In this document: positions 25,105-34,941 of the stretch, piece by piece
Layout of the letters: each line of letters opens with the position of its first letter
How positions within the stretch are numbered: the first letter of the stretch is position 1
IMG/VR virus record: IMGVR_UViG_3300042923_001201
Coordinates: 30,473-94,472 of that record
Source: a virus
Reading direction: 5' to 3' (one strand)
Length of the DNA stretch: 64,000 nucleotides
Translations under genes and position numbers: made by a program
The notes under the pieces: generated by a model
What the model was told of the DNA's origin: nothing
The model's input: the letters and a program-made list of their open reading frames with translations, nothing else
Databases searched by the model: none

Positions 25105-25137
25105 AAAAAATAAAGCAGTTTTTACACCGCTTTATTA
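25105..25137 (-). terminator. Terminator of the MazG unit
   Basis: Minus strand AATAAAGC-GG...CTGCTTTATT followed by TTTTTTT, overlapping the MazG stop. Confidence 0.75.
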
Positions 25138-25508
25138 ATGTAACCTAGGCTAGGATCTTCTTGACGTAGGATATTTATGTTGTTTTTTTCGAGGTACATT
25201 TTCATTATCGTTTTTTCGTCAAGATCAAGGAAGATAGCTATGTTTGATAAAAATATAAAAATGTCAAGAAATTCCTTTCGCCCTTCTTCAATTTTTTTTT
25301 CTAATTCTTCTTGAGTTAGATGAGAATAGTCTACCCAAGGTTTGTGAAATGGCAATTCACGAAGCATTTCATATGTTTCTTCGATAAGGAACATAGAGTG
25401 AGTATGAATGAAATTCATTCTTTCCTCAATGGACATGTTTTCGCTGAATCCAAAACGTTTTTGAAATTCAGCCTGCATGTTAAGAACTGTTTGGAACGAC
25501 TTTTTCAT
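25122..25508 (-). CDS. MazG-like / dUTPase-fold small NTP pyrophosphohydrolase
   Basis: A 128-residue all-helical protein. The pattern LIEETYEMLRELPF, then EEGRKEFLDIFIFLSNIAI, is the EExxE...ExxD metal site of MazG/iMazG enzymes. It is the second NTP-PPase in the window, with a shorter single-domain form than 15314. It presumably cleans up unwanted dNTPs. Cotranscribed with the 77-residue gene. Confidence 0.75.
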   Translation of the reverse strand: MKKSFQTVLNMQAEFQKRFGFSENMSIEERMNFIHTHSMFLIEETYEMLRELPFHKPWVDYSHLTQEELEKKIEEGRKEFLDIFIFLSNIAIFLDLDEKTIMKMYLEKNNINILRQEDPSLGYINKAV

Positions 25509-25526
25509 CTTTTACCTCCGTTACTT

Positions 25527-25760
25527 TCATGCACTTTTAAGATGGGGACCATCAGAGTTTTCGTTAATATTTTCAATTTCATCTTCAACAAAAGATGAAA
25601 TTTCATAAGCAAAATCGTCCGCATCAGACAAGAAATCAGGACATGATGTTAATTCATAACCCGTCTCATCCAACACATTACTTAGTTCAAGTGCGACGGA
25701 AGCAAAGGCTTTTAATGCTGCCTCAAGTTTTTTTGCATTCTCTGCAGAAATTTTATTCAT
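25527..25760 (-). CDS. 77-residue acidic protein, unknown
   Basis: Helical, rich in Asp/Glu (SDADDFAYEISSFVEDEIENI). The start follows AGGGGACATGATAATTA. First gene of the MazG unit, after the promoter at 25825. Function unknown. Confidence 0.7.
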   Translation of the reverse strand: MNKISAENAKKLEAALKAFASVALELSNVLDETGYELTSCPDFLSDADDFAYEISSFVEDEIENINENSDGPHLKSA

Positions 25761-25824
25761 TAATTATCATGTCCCCTTGTCCATATCGGATTTTTGTACC
25801 TCATGGTACCATTTCACATTATTA

Positions 25825-25853
25825 ATTATACATAGAATTAAACGACTTGTAAA
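25825..25853 (-). promoter_or_regulatory. Promoter for 25760 unit
   Basis: Minus strand TTTACA, 17 bp, TATAAT, 65 bases before the start. Confidence 0.65.
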
Positions 25854-25907
25854 TACATAATTTACATTTTAATTTCATAATTTTAACAAAGTTAGTACTG
25901 TAGACGA

Positions 25908-26096
25908 CTATTTTGTCGAAAGATTCGCTTTTAAGAAATTACCAACAATAATGAATAAATATACTAGCAGAAAAGTTTTAAACCAACTAATTTCAAAGTC
26001 TAAAGTAAAATTAAAAATAAAAGAAACAACGTATGAGATTGCCGCTGTTAATCCCGCATGAAGCAGAAGTAAACCCAGTGTTTTAATCAATTTCAT
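25908..26096 (-). CDS. 62-residue membrane protein
   Basis: Two hydrophobic helices (about residues 5-28 and 36-56) with a lysine-containing tail. The start follows AAAGGAGAATATTAA. Single-gene unit with its own consensus promoter. Function unknown. Confidence 0.72.
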   Translation of the reverse strand: MKLIKTLGLLLLHAGLTAAISYVVSFIFNFTLDFEISWFKTFLLVYLFIIVGNFLKANLSTK

Positions 26097-26175
26097 TTAA
26101 TATTCTCCTTTGCAGACGATTGAGGAGATGGTCTACACCTCCATCAACGCCCTTTATGATTTTTTGTATATTATC

Positions 26176-26204
26176 ATTATATATACATTCTAGCAATGTG
26201 TAAA
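26176..26204 (-). promoter_or_regulatory. Promoter for 25908-26096
   Basis: Minus strand GG-TTTACA, 17 bp, TATAAT, placed just after the polymerase stop. The -10 is 80 bases before the start, leaving a leader with its own GGAGGTG. Confidence 0.7.
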
Positions 26205-26218
26205 CCATTGTACAACCA

Positions 26219-29200
26219 TCAAATATTAACTTTTTGCATTCGTAGTTCCACATCATTTTTTGTAAATTTTTCAATTTTCATGGTAGTATGTCTATAGGCT
26301 GAGTCCTTATAAACTTTAGGTACAAATTCATCATTTCTTCTAAATCCAACGATTACAAGTTTAGTTCCACGTTTAAACCAAGAGTCATCTAATACAACTT
26401 TCTTCTCACCACTTGTATCAACTATCTTTTTGTCATAATGTAAAAATGTTCCTTTTGAATATTTAACTGGAACTACTCCATTTTGAGTTGAAAGATATAC
26501 AATATGCTTGTCCTTGTCCTTATCAACGACTGTGCCTGATATTGCTAATGTTTTATACTTGGGAGTTTTTCGTCCTCGCCAAACATTATAACCCGAAATT
26601 TCCATATGCTTCATGGTTGTAAAATCAGAAATGTCAAAGTATTTGCTTAAAGGAATATAGTCAAGCTCATGCTTGTCACTGTAAAATACAACAGTTTCCA
26701 TTTCCCATTGTTCTTTCGTACCCATACAATGTTTAACCCAAAGTTCCCTCATACCTTGTTTATTAAATTCAGCTGCAGCCTCATCAGATATAATCCATAA
26801 TCTCAAAGGCTCTATGAGTTTTTTATATGCCTTGTCAAACGATTTTTGATCAATAACTAATTTTCCATCATTGAAAGTGTACGTTACTTCCTTTGAATAT
26901 TTTTCCATAAATTCTCTTTCTATTTCTTCGTTCATAGGAACTTTTCCTCGACCAAAAATAGAGTTCCTGAAATTGTAAATTTCAACTTCCCTTGACAATG
27001 ATTCGGGCACAAAAGACAAGGCTCGTTGGATATTTTGCATGGTTAGTTTTTCCTTTTTAGGACTAACCATCTTAATAAAATCAACCATTAGTTCACGTCT
27101 GGGTCTGCCATCAATTTTGTCAAAACAGCCTGATTTAATAAGTGTAACAGTTTTACCTATGCTTAATGATTTTTCACTTTCTTCACCCTCAGATTCATTT
27201 CCAACACATCTTTCAAAGAAATCCTGGAATGATGTAAACGGTCGACGTTCCATAATAATTTTTACGCCATCCTTACCTAATCCTGAGATAGGTTTCAACC
27301 CGAACAATATCTTATTGTCCCTCTCAATAGGCGTGAAACCAAGTTTAGAGATATTAATATCAGGATTCAATACCTCTCCCTTCATATCACCTATAGCCTT
27401 TGCTACAGAGCCATAATCAGTATTACCTTCACGTTCACCAATCAGTCCCGAGTTGACAGTTAAACACGCAGTCTTCCAAAAAATTACGCCGTATTTATAA
27501 GCAAGATTAAGTTGCTGCATCAAGATCATTGTGTATCCTGCAATGTGTGGCAAACTGAAAGAATAACCAAACTGAGGTTTAAATAATACTTCCCAAACAT
27601 AGTTCATCATTGCGTCACTTGTATTCATTGCAATACATCCTGTTTTGAAGTCCCCATAGCATTCATCAATAATTTCTTTTTTCTTTTTAGCAACGCCTTT
27701 TCTTAATTTGTTCGCTCCTAACAAACCAAAACCTGAAATTCGTTTGTCCATCGAGATAAGCATCATGCTTTCCTGCGTATCACAGAGTCCGTAGTTTTCA
27801 AGTAGGTGTTCCTTTATAATTTCAACTTCAAAAACGTTTAATCCTGCTTTATACATTTCATCGTACCACTCTTGAATGTTTGCTTTATGTCTTACATATT
27901 TATCAAGTGGTGATTCTCCACTTTCTGCAGACAATCTCATGAGCGAGTTACCCGCAGATAACTCTTGGAAACTCATTGGTTTAATTTTTGACACAGCCTG
28001 TGAACCTACAGCCGAGTCAAATTGAAATGCATCAATTATCTGACCGCTGTGAAGTAATTTAAACATTTCTGGTGAATCCATATCAAGTACGTCAGGATGA
28101 AAGTATTTATTATAAGTGGCACGAAGTGAACCTTGCCATTCAATTTTACCTTCTTCAAGTAACAAATCCATTCCTGCACGGAGTTTGTCCAAGGCATTGA
28201 TTGTTAGGAAGTCAAGTTTCAATCCGCCTTGATAATCACTGTCTCCCATGTTAAATTGAGTTACTTCCTGACCACCCGTTGTCTTCATCATTGCATTTTG
28301 TGCTAAATATCCATCTCTAAATACATAAACACCACTTGCGTGAACTGATCGTCCTGAGACTAATCCTTCAATGGTTTCAATAGTTTCACGCAAACCTGGG
28401 TGTTTCTCAAATTCTTCCTGAAGTTCACGAACGGGCCTTTTACCCGTTTCTTCATCACCTTCAAGACATTCCTTCAATGTCCACATGCCTGTCTTATCTG
28501 TAGGAATCAAGTTAGCAATGTTTTGAGCTACATCATTATCAATTCCTAATCCTCGACAAGATGTCAAGATAGATGAACGAAGCTTTTCTGTTGACAAAGT
28601 ACAAATATTGAGGACGTTCTCATGACCAAATTCTTCTTTGGTTTTTGCCAAAATGTTAGCACGTTGAGAAGCCTCTGTATCAATATCAATATCTGGCAAT
28701 TCGGGTCTTTCATGAGTAAGATGTCGCCAGTGAGGTAGTTTATACTTAATTGGATTAATCTGAATTATATCCATAAGGTAACAAGTATAATAGGATGCAA
28801 CAGATCCACGGCTCACACCTACAAATGAAACTTCCCACATTATTTCAATAACCTTTTCTGTGAGTATATAATATGAAGAAATAGGTTGTCCTAATTGCTC
28901 ACTTGTCAACCAAAGCTCTTTCATTTCCTCATTTATACGTGCCAAATTTTCATCGTTATATTCCTGTTTTTTGTTTAAAAATCCCTTTTCACAAAGGAAC
29001 AAAAAGAATCTATCCTCAATATTAGGGCTATTAGAGAATTTTCTAATATAATCATATTGTTCATAAAAATCTTTGAATATATGCTGAATTTCAAATTCAG
29101 GTATCTTTCTATGAGGAATGACAGTCTCCTGCTTTAAATCAAATGGCTCAATCATATCCATAATCTCTAAAGTGTTATTCATCATCTCAGTTACATAATC

Positions 29201-30025
29201 GTCTGGCATATAGTCCTTAAAAAAAGAACGCAACTCATCTTCATCCATAAGATATGTTGTTGAATAAAAATCAGCAACTTCCCGCTCGCCATCATCAGAT
29301 CTTAAGTAATTTTCATGAATGATTGCTTGTTGTTTGTTAAGGTAATGAGCATCAGTAGCAACAATAGTTTTAATCTTGTATGCTTTTGCAATATGAGCTG
29401 CCATTTTATTATAAATTATTTGTTCTTCCTGATCTGATGGCTGTAACTCAATAAAAAAATCATCACCGAATATTTTTTGATACCAGGTAATGAGGCTGTG
29501 AATTTTACGCTTCGATTCAATATTATCAGTCTGTGCGTAGTCAATTACAGCTCTTGCAAATTCGGAACCAATACAAGCTGTTGAGGCAATAATATCACCT
29601 TTGTACTTCAATAAAGTTTCCTCGAAGTGGTCAGTGTATGTAGGTACACGTTCCATACCACGAAAGAAGAACGATTCTTCCCACGCCCTTGAACTCATTT
29701 CCTTTAGAGCCTGATAACCATTTAAATTTTTGGCAATAAGTAGAAAATGATAAAATCTTGTTCCTTCATTTTTTTCTTTTGCCGCAGCAACTTCCTCGCG
29801 GTTTACCAAATAGATCTCATTGCCTAAGGCAACCTTAAAGTCATCATATTTTTTTGCATATTTAATAGCTTCGACATGTGAAGATAAAGTGTCATGGTCA
29901 GTAATAGCGATACCTTTTAAACCTATTTTTCGTGCATAATCTATCAACTTATCAACTTTGTTAATACAGTCCTTTAGGCGGAAATTACTTCTGTCTGTAT
30001 GGTTATGAGATCCGAAATATGACAA
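26219..30025 (-). CDS. dnaE: DNA polymerase III alpha subunit (DnaE/YorL type), TTG start
   Basis: A 1268-residue replicative polymerase. The N-terminal PHP domain (residues 1-~260) has GSHNHTDRSNF and IAITDHDTLS. The palm carries the catalytic aspartates in LPDIDIDTEAS (about 440-446), with further C-family motifs in FGLLGANKLRKGVAKKK and the helix-hairpin-helix region (IERDNKILFGLKPISGLGKDG). The C-terminus looks OB-like. The start is TTG 30025, after TTAGGAGG. SPbeta's YorL is the closest known type. It replicates the phage DNA with its own helicase, primase and topoisomerase. Confidence 0.93.
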   Translation of the reverse strand: MSYFGSHNHTDRSNFRLKDCINKVDKLIDYARKIGLKGIAITDHDTLSSHVEAIKYAKKYDDFKVALGNEIYLVNREEVAAAKEKNEGTRFYHFLLIAKNLNGYQALKEMSSRAWEESFFFRGMERVPTYTDHFEETLLKYKGDIIASTACIGSEFARAVIDYAQTDNIESKRKIHSLITWYQKIFGDDFFIELQPSDQEEQIIYNKMAAHIAKAYKIKTIVATDAHYLNKQQAIIHENYLRSDDGEREVADFYSTTYLMDEDELRSFFKDYMPDDYVTEMMNNTLEIMDMIEPFDLKQETVIPHRKIPEFEIQHIFKDFYEQYDYIRKFSNSPNIEDRFFLFLCEKGFLNKKQEYNDENLARINEEMKELWLTSEQLGQPISSYYILTEKVIEIMWEVSFVGVSRGSVASYYTCYLMDIIQINPIKYKLPHWRHLTHERPELPDIDIDTEASQRANILAKTKEEFGHENVLNICTLSTEKLRSSILTSCRGLGIDNDVAQNIANLIPTDKTGMWTLKECLEGDEETGKRPVRELQEEFEKHPGLRETIETIEGLVSGRSVHASGVYVFRDGYLAQNAMMKTTGGQEVTQFNMGDSDYQGGLKLDFLTINALDKLRAGMDLLLEEGKIEWQGSLRATYNKYFHPDVLDMDSPEMFKLLHSGQIIDAFQFDSAVGSQAVSKIKPMSFQELSAGNSLMRLSAESGESPLDKYVRHKANIQEWYDEMYKAGLNVFEVEIIKEHLLENYGLCDTQESMMLISMDKRISGFGLLGANKLRKGVAKKKKEIIDECYGDFKTGCIAMNTSDAMMNYVWEVLFKPQFGYSFSLPHIAGYTMILMQQLNLAYKYGVIFWKTACLTVNSGLIGEREGNTDYGSVAKAIGDMKGEVLNPDINISKLGFTPIERDNKILFGLKPISGLGKDGVKIIMERRPFTSFQDFFERCVGNESEGEESEKSLSIGKTVTLIKSGCFDKIDGRPRRELMVDFIKMVSPKKEKLTMQNIQRALSFVPESLSREVEIYNFRNSIFGRGKVPMNEEIEREFMEKYSKEVTYTFNDGKLVIDQKSFDKAYKKLIEPLRLWIISDEAAAEFNKQGMRELWVKHCMGTKEQWEMETVVFYSDKHELDYIPLSKYFDISDFTTMKHMEISGYNVWRGRKTPKYKTLAISGTVVDKDKDKHIVYLSTQNGVVPVKYSKGTFLHYDKKIVDTSGEKKVVLDDSWFKRGTKLVIVGFRRNDEFVPKVYKDSAYRHTTMKIEKFTKNDVELRMQKVNI

Positions 30026-30053
30026 TATATAAACCTCCTAATCATTTTACATC

Positions 30054-30082
30054 ATTATATATAGAAAACGTTAAAAAGTAAA
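30054..30082 (-). promoter_or_regulatory. Promoter of dnaE
   Basis: Minus strand GG-TTTACT, 17 bp, TATAAT, 29 bases before TTG 30025. Confidence 0.78.
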
Positions 30083-30122
30083 CCAGAAAAGAGAATACCT
30101 CAATTATATAAGGTATTCTCTT
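30083..30122 (-). terminator. Terminator before dnaE promoter
   Basis: Minus strand GAGAATACCT / AGGTATTCTC, 10 bp, then TTTTCTGG, which runs into the -35 box of the dnaE promoter. The loop itself contains TATATAAT. Confidence 0.8.
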
Positions 30123-30130
30123 TAATTCTA

Positions 30131-30535
30131 CTACCTATTTCTAACTAATTGGTAATAACCACGACTTACAGGTTCAACTATTCCTTTCTTTGTTATTTGT
30201 GAATAGGCCGATTGATAACTTGAAGAAACAAAGTTAAATTTTTCTAATTCTTTAAGAATTTCAGATATTTTCATGGGTCTTCCCTTATTGTCGAAAATAC
30301 GTTTTATGCAATCTTCGAATGTCAATCGGTCTACACGTCCCGTTTTGCTTGAAGAAAATACAAGACTTCTATCCTGCATCCGATCGAGCAGTTCATATTC
30401 AGCAATTCTCATTTGCCGTTTTGTTTGAAGCTTTTCAATTCTTTCTTGTAATTCCTTAACCTCCTGTTCAATTTCACCTACCTCATTAATAATTTCATTT
30501 TGTCTTGCCTTAACTACATGATCTGCATCAAGCAT
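30131..30535 (-). CDS. Coiled-coil plus winged-helix protein
   Basis: A 134-residue protein read from ATG 30535 after AAGGAGTGAACAAA. Residues about 10-50 are a strong coiled coil (VGEIEQEVKELQERIEKLQTKR). Residues about 75-134 look like a winged helix (MKISEILKELEKFNFVSSSYQSAYSQITKKGIV). Likely a DNA-binding dimer, perhaps a replication accessory or regulator. Sole gene of its unit, next to dnaE. Confidence 0.72.
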   Translation of the reverse strand: MLDADHVVKARQNEIINEVGEIEQEVKELQERIEKLQTKRQMRIAEYELLDRMQDRSLVFSSSKTGRVDRLTFEDCIKRIFDNKGRPMKISEILKELEKFNFVSSSYQSAYSQITKKGIVEPVSRGYYQLVRNR

Positions 30536-30576
30536 TTTGTTCACTCCTTAAAGTTTATTTGTTGTTTACATTTATA

Positions 30577-30605
30577 TTTTATCATAATTTGTCGACTATG
30601 TAAAT
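30577..30605 (-). promoter_or_regulatory. Promoter for 30131-30535
   Basis: Minus strand TTTACA, 17 bp, TAAAAT, 42 bases before the start; it follows the topoisomerase terminator directly. Confidence 0.6.
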
Positions 30606-30632
30606 AGAAAAAGAGATGATTAAATCATCTCA
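30603..30632 (-). terminator. Terminator of topoisomerase A gene
   Basis: Minus strand GAGATGAT-TTA-ATCATCTC followed by TTTTTC, overlapping the stop codon. Confidence 0.8.
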
Positions 30633-32623
30633 ATTTCTTTAAGTACACCTTTCATCGGTCCTGCTACACCTTGAGTCCATCTTTCCTTCAACTCAAACTT
30701 TGAGGTAGGTACAACAAATGAAGTTGTAGTAGTTTTAAATTTAAACTTTCCTTCCTCAGAGAACGTAAGGATTCCTACTACATCATTATTTTTGGCGAGT
30801 GAATTGGCAAGTTTTTTACGGTTTCCATTAAATGAGTCTAATTTAATTTTAGCAATCTTATTATTATTATATCCGATGATAATAAATTTATTCTTCCCGT
30901 CAATAACCGAGGTTCCTACAATTGTTTTTACTTCGCAAAGTGAAGGTATAAAGACTCCTAATTGCCTTGTAGTTACTTCGTCAATTTCACTTATTTTAAT
31001 CTTGTAACAACATTTATCAGCTCCAAATACTAACAGCTCGCCCGAGTTTCTTGTTGAATATTCAGTTACAAGTTCATCGCCCGGTTTAAGATTAAAGGAT
31101 TTTGTGTCAGCGTCAAATTGTATGCTCTTTCTTACATATCCTTCTTTTGTAATATAAATCTTCACAGGATAATCGGGTACGGCTTCCATTTCTTTTTTGA
31201 CAGCCTTAACCTTTTCAGTATTAACCTCGATGATTTTTGTAGCTCGATCAACGCCGTACTTCTCACTTGTTTCGGTTAGTTCCTTAATGATAATTTCATT
31301 TTTTCTTTCGTCGCTTTGTGCAATATCTTCATAGTCCTTAATTTTTTCCTCAAGACTACTGATTTCAGCAATCCGTTTAATGATATAGTCTTTATTAATA
31401 TTGCGAAGTTTCATATCTGCAATAGCAGATGCCTGGGACTCATCAATTTTAAAATGGTCCATAAGGTTCTTTTCAATTAAGTCATCTGCTGATCGGCGGA
31501 TTATTTCAATAGCTTTGTCAATATCAAGCAATACTTTTTCTAATCCTCGAAGGAAGTGAAGATCCTTTTTCATTTTAGCAATATCGAATAGATATCCTCG
31601 AGTTATTGTTTGACGTCTCCATTTTAACCATTCTTCAATAATTTGCCATGCTCCCATGACCTTCGGACCTTTGTCAATAATCACGTTCATGTTGGCGCTG
31701 AAACTTGATTGGAGTGGGGTTGTTTGGTAAAGAACTTCGAGAGCCTTATTCATATCCGTACCACGCTTAAACGATACTTCAATGTTCATTCCTTTGAGTC
31801 CCGTAAGATCCTTAACATCGGAAATCTCCTTCATTTTACCGCTTTTATACAGGTCAACAATTTTTTCAATAATCGCTTCGCGGGTAGTTGTATAAGGAAT
31901 TTCCGTAATTTCAATCTTATTGCCTTTAATTTCAGCTTTACCACGAAGAAAAATTGATCCTCTACCTTCAAGGTTAATCTGTTTAAAGACATCCTTATTT
32001 TTAACAATATACCCACCCGTAGCAAAATCAGGCACCAGCAATGTTTTCACATTTTCCTTCAAGTATTTGATGATAGCTTTTGCCAATTCTTTCATGTTGA
32101 AGGAAGGAATTTGTGAAGCCATACCTAATGCTACGCCATTTGAGGGCCTCATTAATACATAAGGAAATTTCACAGGCAGTACTTCGGGCTGCATAATCGA
32201 GCCGTCGTAATTGGGTACAAAGTCAACAAGGTTCTTTTTAAGGTTTTTCATCATTTCTATAGCTATAGGAGCCAATTTAACCTCAGTATATCTCGATGCA
32301 CCTTCTTGCAAATCTCTTGATGTTGCTTGACCAAAGTTACCTTTACCAATAATCAGAGGTGTTTGATTACGGTCCTTTTGAACCATATTTACCATAACTC
32401 CGTAAGATGAACCGTGAGGGTGAAGCTTCATAACTGCGCCTTCAATATTCGCACTTTTTGTAAATTTTGTAGCATCCTCTAAATCCATTGTATAAAGGAT
32501 CCTTCTGTTAACAGGTAACATACCATCTCTGAAGTCAGGCAATGCCCGACTCAGGATAATATATGCTCCATATTCCATCATGTTTTTTTCGATATGATCT
32601 TGTACTAAAACTGTTTTTGACAT
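30620..32623 (-). CDS. Type IIA topoisomerase subunit A (GyrA/ParC-like)
   Basis: A 667-residue breakage-reunion subunit. The catalytic tyrosine is in EGASRYTEVKL (about Tyr112), after the winged-helix region LPVNRRILY and the HPHGSSYG loop. The tower and coiled coil follow to about residue 490. The C-terminal beta-propeller is shorter than in ParC (about 800) or GyrA. It lacks a clear GyrA box (QxRGGKG), which argues for decatenation and relaxation rather than supercoiling. It pairs with the subunit at 32856. Confidence 0.92.
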   Translation of the reverse strand: MSKTVLVQDHIEKNMMEYGAYIILSRALPDFRDGMLPVNRRILYTMDLEDATKFTKSANIEGAVMKLHPHGSSYGVMVNMVQKDRNQTPLIIGKGNFGQATSRDLQEGASRYTEVKLAPIAIEMMKNLKKNLVDFVPNYDGSIMQPEVLPVKFPYVLMRPSNGVALGMASQIPSFNMKELAKAIIKYLKENVKTLLVPDFATGGYIVKNKDVFKQINLEGRGSIFLRGKAEIKGNKIEITEIPYTTTREAIIEKIVDLYKSGKMKEISDVKDLTGLKGMNIEVSFKRGTDMNKALEVLYQTTPLQSSFSANMNVIIDKGPKVMGAWQIIEEWLKWRRQTITRGYLFDIAKMKKDLHFLRGLEKVLLDIDKAIEIIRRSADDLIEKNLMDHFKIDESQASAIADMKLRNINKDYIIKRIAEISSLEEKIKDYEDIAQSDERKNEIIIKELTETSEKYGVDRATKIIEVNTEKVKAVKKEMEAVPDYPVKIYITKEGYVRKSIQFDADTKSFNLKPGDELVTEYSTRNSGELLVFGADKCCYKIKISEIDEVTTRQLGVFIPSLCEVKTIVGTSVIDGKNKFIIIGYNNNKIAKIKLDSFNGNRKKLANSLAKNNDVVGILTFSEEGKFKFKTTTTSFVVPTSKFELKERWTQGVAGPMKGVLKEIEMI

Positions 32624-32628
32624 TATAT

Positions 32629-32793
32629 CTACTCCATTTCAGAAAGGATATGTTCCAATTGTTGTTTTGTTAATCTTATTGTAGTTAATTTACCAAACGT
32701 ACCGATAACATGAATTAATACTGTTCCTGGAAAATATTTACTATATTCGATAGTTATATTTTTTGAAATAGTTACCTTATCTCCTGATTTCAT
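32629..32793 (-). CDS. 54-residue protein, unknown
   Basis: Begins MKSGDKVTISKNITIEYSKY, a short beta-barrel-like start, and ends in a helix (TKQQLEHILSEME). The start follows GGGAGATATTAAA. It is cotranscribed with the topoisomerase A gene, 5 bases away. Confidence 0.65.
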   Translation of the reverse strand: MKSGDKVTISKNITIEYSKYFPGTVLIHVIGTFGKLTTIRLTKQQLEHILSEME

Positions 32794-32826
32794 TTTAATA
32801 TCTCCCATCTGTACTATATAGAATTA

Positions 32827-32855
32827 ATTATACACTACGATTTATTAAAATGCAA
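32827..32855 (-). promoter_or_regulatory. Promoter for topoisomerase A unit
   Basis: Minus strand TTGCAT, 17 bp, TATAAT, 34 bases before 32793, overlapping the 3' end of the B-subunit gene. Confidence 0.6.
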
Positions 32856-34799
32856 CTATTCTTCAAGAGCTGTTTCTGTATATTTATGAAGATTTTTTTC
32901 AATGAAGCCTTTTCGATCGGTTATATCACTTCCCATAAACATATTGATCATATCCTTCATCTTTTTAGCATCGTCCATTGTGATTTGCTCAAGGATTCGA
33001 GTTTTAGGATCCATAGCTGTATAATTCATTGTTTCAGGTTCCAACTCACCCAAACCTTTACAGCGAGCAAGTGTGTACTTCCGTTTTATTTTTGGTAATT
33101 GTTCGTCCTTTTCAGCTTCACTAAACAGATAAGACATTGAATCATCTTCATATTTCACTTCATAGAGCGGTGTCTTTGCAATATAAACCCTACCATTTTC
33201 AATCAGTTTCGGAACAAGGACATAAACCATTGTAATAATGAGGCACTGAATTTGTTGTCCATCTGGATCTGCATCTGTTGCAATGATAAGTTTACCATAT
33301 CTCAACAATTTTTCATTAAATGATTCAAGATCCTTATTCTTTTTATCGGCTTGAATACCGCATCCCAAAGCACGAATCAAATCGAGGATAATACCATTCT
33401 TGAATATCGTTGAATAATCTGCTTTGAGGCAATTTAGGATCTTTCCACGTAAGGCATACGCTGCTTGAATTTGGGAATCCCTTGCAAGAATCAATGAACC
33501 CAATGCTGATAATCCTTCTGCAACAAACAGTTCAGATTGTTCGCCATGTTGAGCGCAATCAACAAGGCCTTCAATTCGTCCTCCGATATTGTCAACCTTT
33601 TCATTTAATTTCTTTTTAAGTTGCGCCTTTGCAGCAGTATTCCGTGAGTTGAATTTATTTACCTGTAAGATATGTTCAATAAATTTTTTGAACTCTTTAG
33701 GCTGTTCAACTTGAAATACATTTAGCAGAGACTGTACATATTCACTTGCTATTCTTCGATAAAGTACTTTATTCGTTGAGAGCTTCGTTTGATTCGCATA
33801 CTCAACATTTGTACTTAACAATGAGCAAACATAAGAAACTGAATCTTCAACATCACTTGTTGAAATAGAAGGAGCCTTTTTGTCAAGTAGTTTTTGTTCA
33901 AGACAATACTTGTTCACAAACGTTCTGATTCCTGAAATAACTCCATCATGAATCGTACCATGTTCTGGAAGCCAATTTATATTAAGATATGACTCATGAA
34001 TGGGCTCCGAAGTGGTCGCAAATAAAATACATATTTTATTCCTTTCCTTATCATCTTTCTCTAATAGTTGATTATAGGAAGTTTCAGGCCCAATTACTGC
34101 TTTACAGGTAAGATTATTGACAATTTTTTCAAAATATTGCTGTAAATTATTATAATGGAAGACAGTTTCCTCATCTTTGTGCTTAAACTTAAATGTTATC
34201 TTATTTGCGGTAGCTGAGATGCGTTCCAGTATTCCTTTAAGATCATTTGGGTCATAAACTGTCTTAGTGTATACTAATGGGTCTAAACGGAAGGTAACAA
34301 TTGTTCCATGTTGTTTTTCATCTGCACTTGTAGATGTTAGATCACTTTTAATATTCGCTCCACCTTCGTAGGTGATGGAATGTCTTTTTCCATTCTTAAT
34401 GCTTGTGACCCTAAAAAATTCAGACGTATAGTTTAACACTGTAACTCCTACACCATTTGTTCCAACAGCAACCTTACCAAGATCTTTGTTTTCATAGTTT
34501 GTTCCAGCAAATAAAGTTTCAAATAAAAGTTCATAATTGGGTTTACCATCAGTTTCTCCGTCAATGGGAATTCCTCTGCCTGTATCTGATACAGATATTG
34601 TCCTCATATCATCAAGTAAAGTTACAGTAATAATTCCTTTTGAAAAGTTATTATTAATTTCATCTATTCCATTTCCAATAACTTCCTTTAATCCATGAAG
34701 ATAATTTTCTCTACTTCCATAAAATATGGGAAGTTTTTCACGACTTTGTTCTCTATCTGACAAAACCCTTATTTTGTCTTTATTTTCATTCATTAACAA
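32856..34799 (-). CDS. Type IIA topoisomerase subunit B (GyrB/ParE-like)
   Basis: A 647-residue ATPase subunit. The GHKL motifs include GNGIDEINNNFSKG, SVSDTGRGIPID and VAVGTNGVGVTVLNYTSEFF. The TOPRIM shows LFVAEGLSALGSLI (about 428) and IIATDADPDGQQI (about 508). Length matches ParE/GyrB (about 640). A TTG at 34799 and ATG at 34793 both fit the upstream GGAG; the upstream 37-residue gene ends in TAATG at the ATG. Together with subunit A it would decatenate or relax phage DNA. Confidence 0.92.
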   Translation of the reverse strand: MLMNENKDKIRVLSDREQSREKLPIFYGSRENYLHGLKEVIGNGIDEINNNFSKGIITVTLLDDMRTISVSDTGRGIPIDGETDGKPNYELLFETLFAGTNYENKDLGKVAVGTNGVGVTVLNYTSEFFRVTSIKNGKRHSITYEGGANIKSDLTSTSADEKQHGTIVTFRLDPLVYTKTVYDPNDLKGILERISATANKITFKFKHKDEETVFHYNNLQQYFEKIVNNLTCKAVIGPETSYNQLLEKDDKERNKICILFATTSEPIHESYLNINWLPEHGTIHDGVISGIRTFVNKYCLEQKLLDKKAPSISTSDVEDSVSYVCSLLSTNVEYANQTKLSTNKVLYRRIASEYVQSLLNVFQVEQPKEFKKFIEHILQVNKFNSRNTAAKAQLKKKLNEKVDNIGGRIEGLVDCAQHGEQSELFVAEGLSALGSLILARDSQIQAAYALRGKILNCLKADYSTIFKNGIILDLIRALGCGIQADKKNKDLESFNEKLLRYGKLIIATDADPDGQQIQCLIITMVYVLVPKLIENGRVYIAKTPLYEVKYEDDSMSYLFSEAEKDEQLPKIKRKYTLARCKGLGELEPETMNYTAMDPKTRILEQITMDDAKKMKDMINMFMGSDITDRKGFIEKNLHKYTETALEE

Positions 34800-34906
34800 A
34801 TCAACTCCAACTTATAATTATTTATAGGATTTCCTGTTTTAACTCTATTCATAATTACTTTTCTTGTAGTGTTAAAATATCGAGCATTAGGAGGTTTATA
34901 AACCAT
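34793..34906 (-). CDS. 37-residue basic peptide
   Basis: Encoded between a strong promoter and the topoisomerase B gene; starts MVYKPPNARYFNTTRKVI after GGGAGAGTGATTGAG and overlaps the next start as TAATG. It may be a leader peptide coupling translation, or a functional microprotein. Confidence 0.5.
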   Translation of the reverse strand: MVYKPPNARYFNTTRKVIMNRVKTGNPINNYKLELIC

Positions 34907-34941
34907 CTCAATCACTCTCCCATATTTTTAATTTATGATTC

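Noticed and set aside
26083-26274. 63-codon minus-strand ORF across the polymerase 3' end and next leader
   Set aside because: Its first half spans a consensus promoter (26176-26204); only the 62-residue gene at 25908-26096 has a ribosome site and membrane-protein character.
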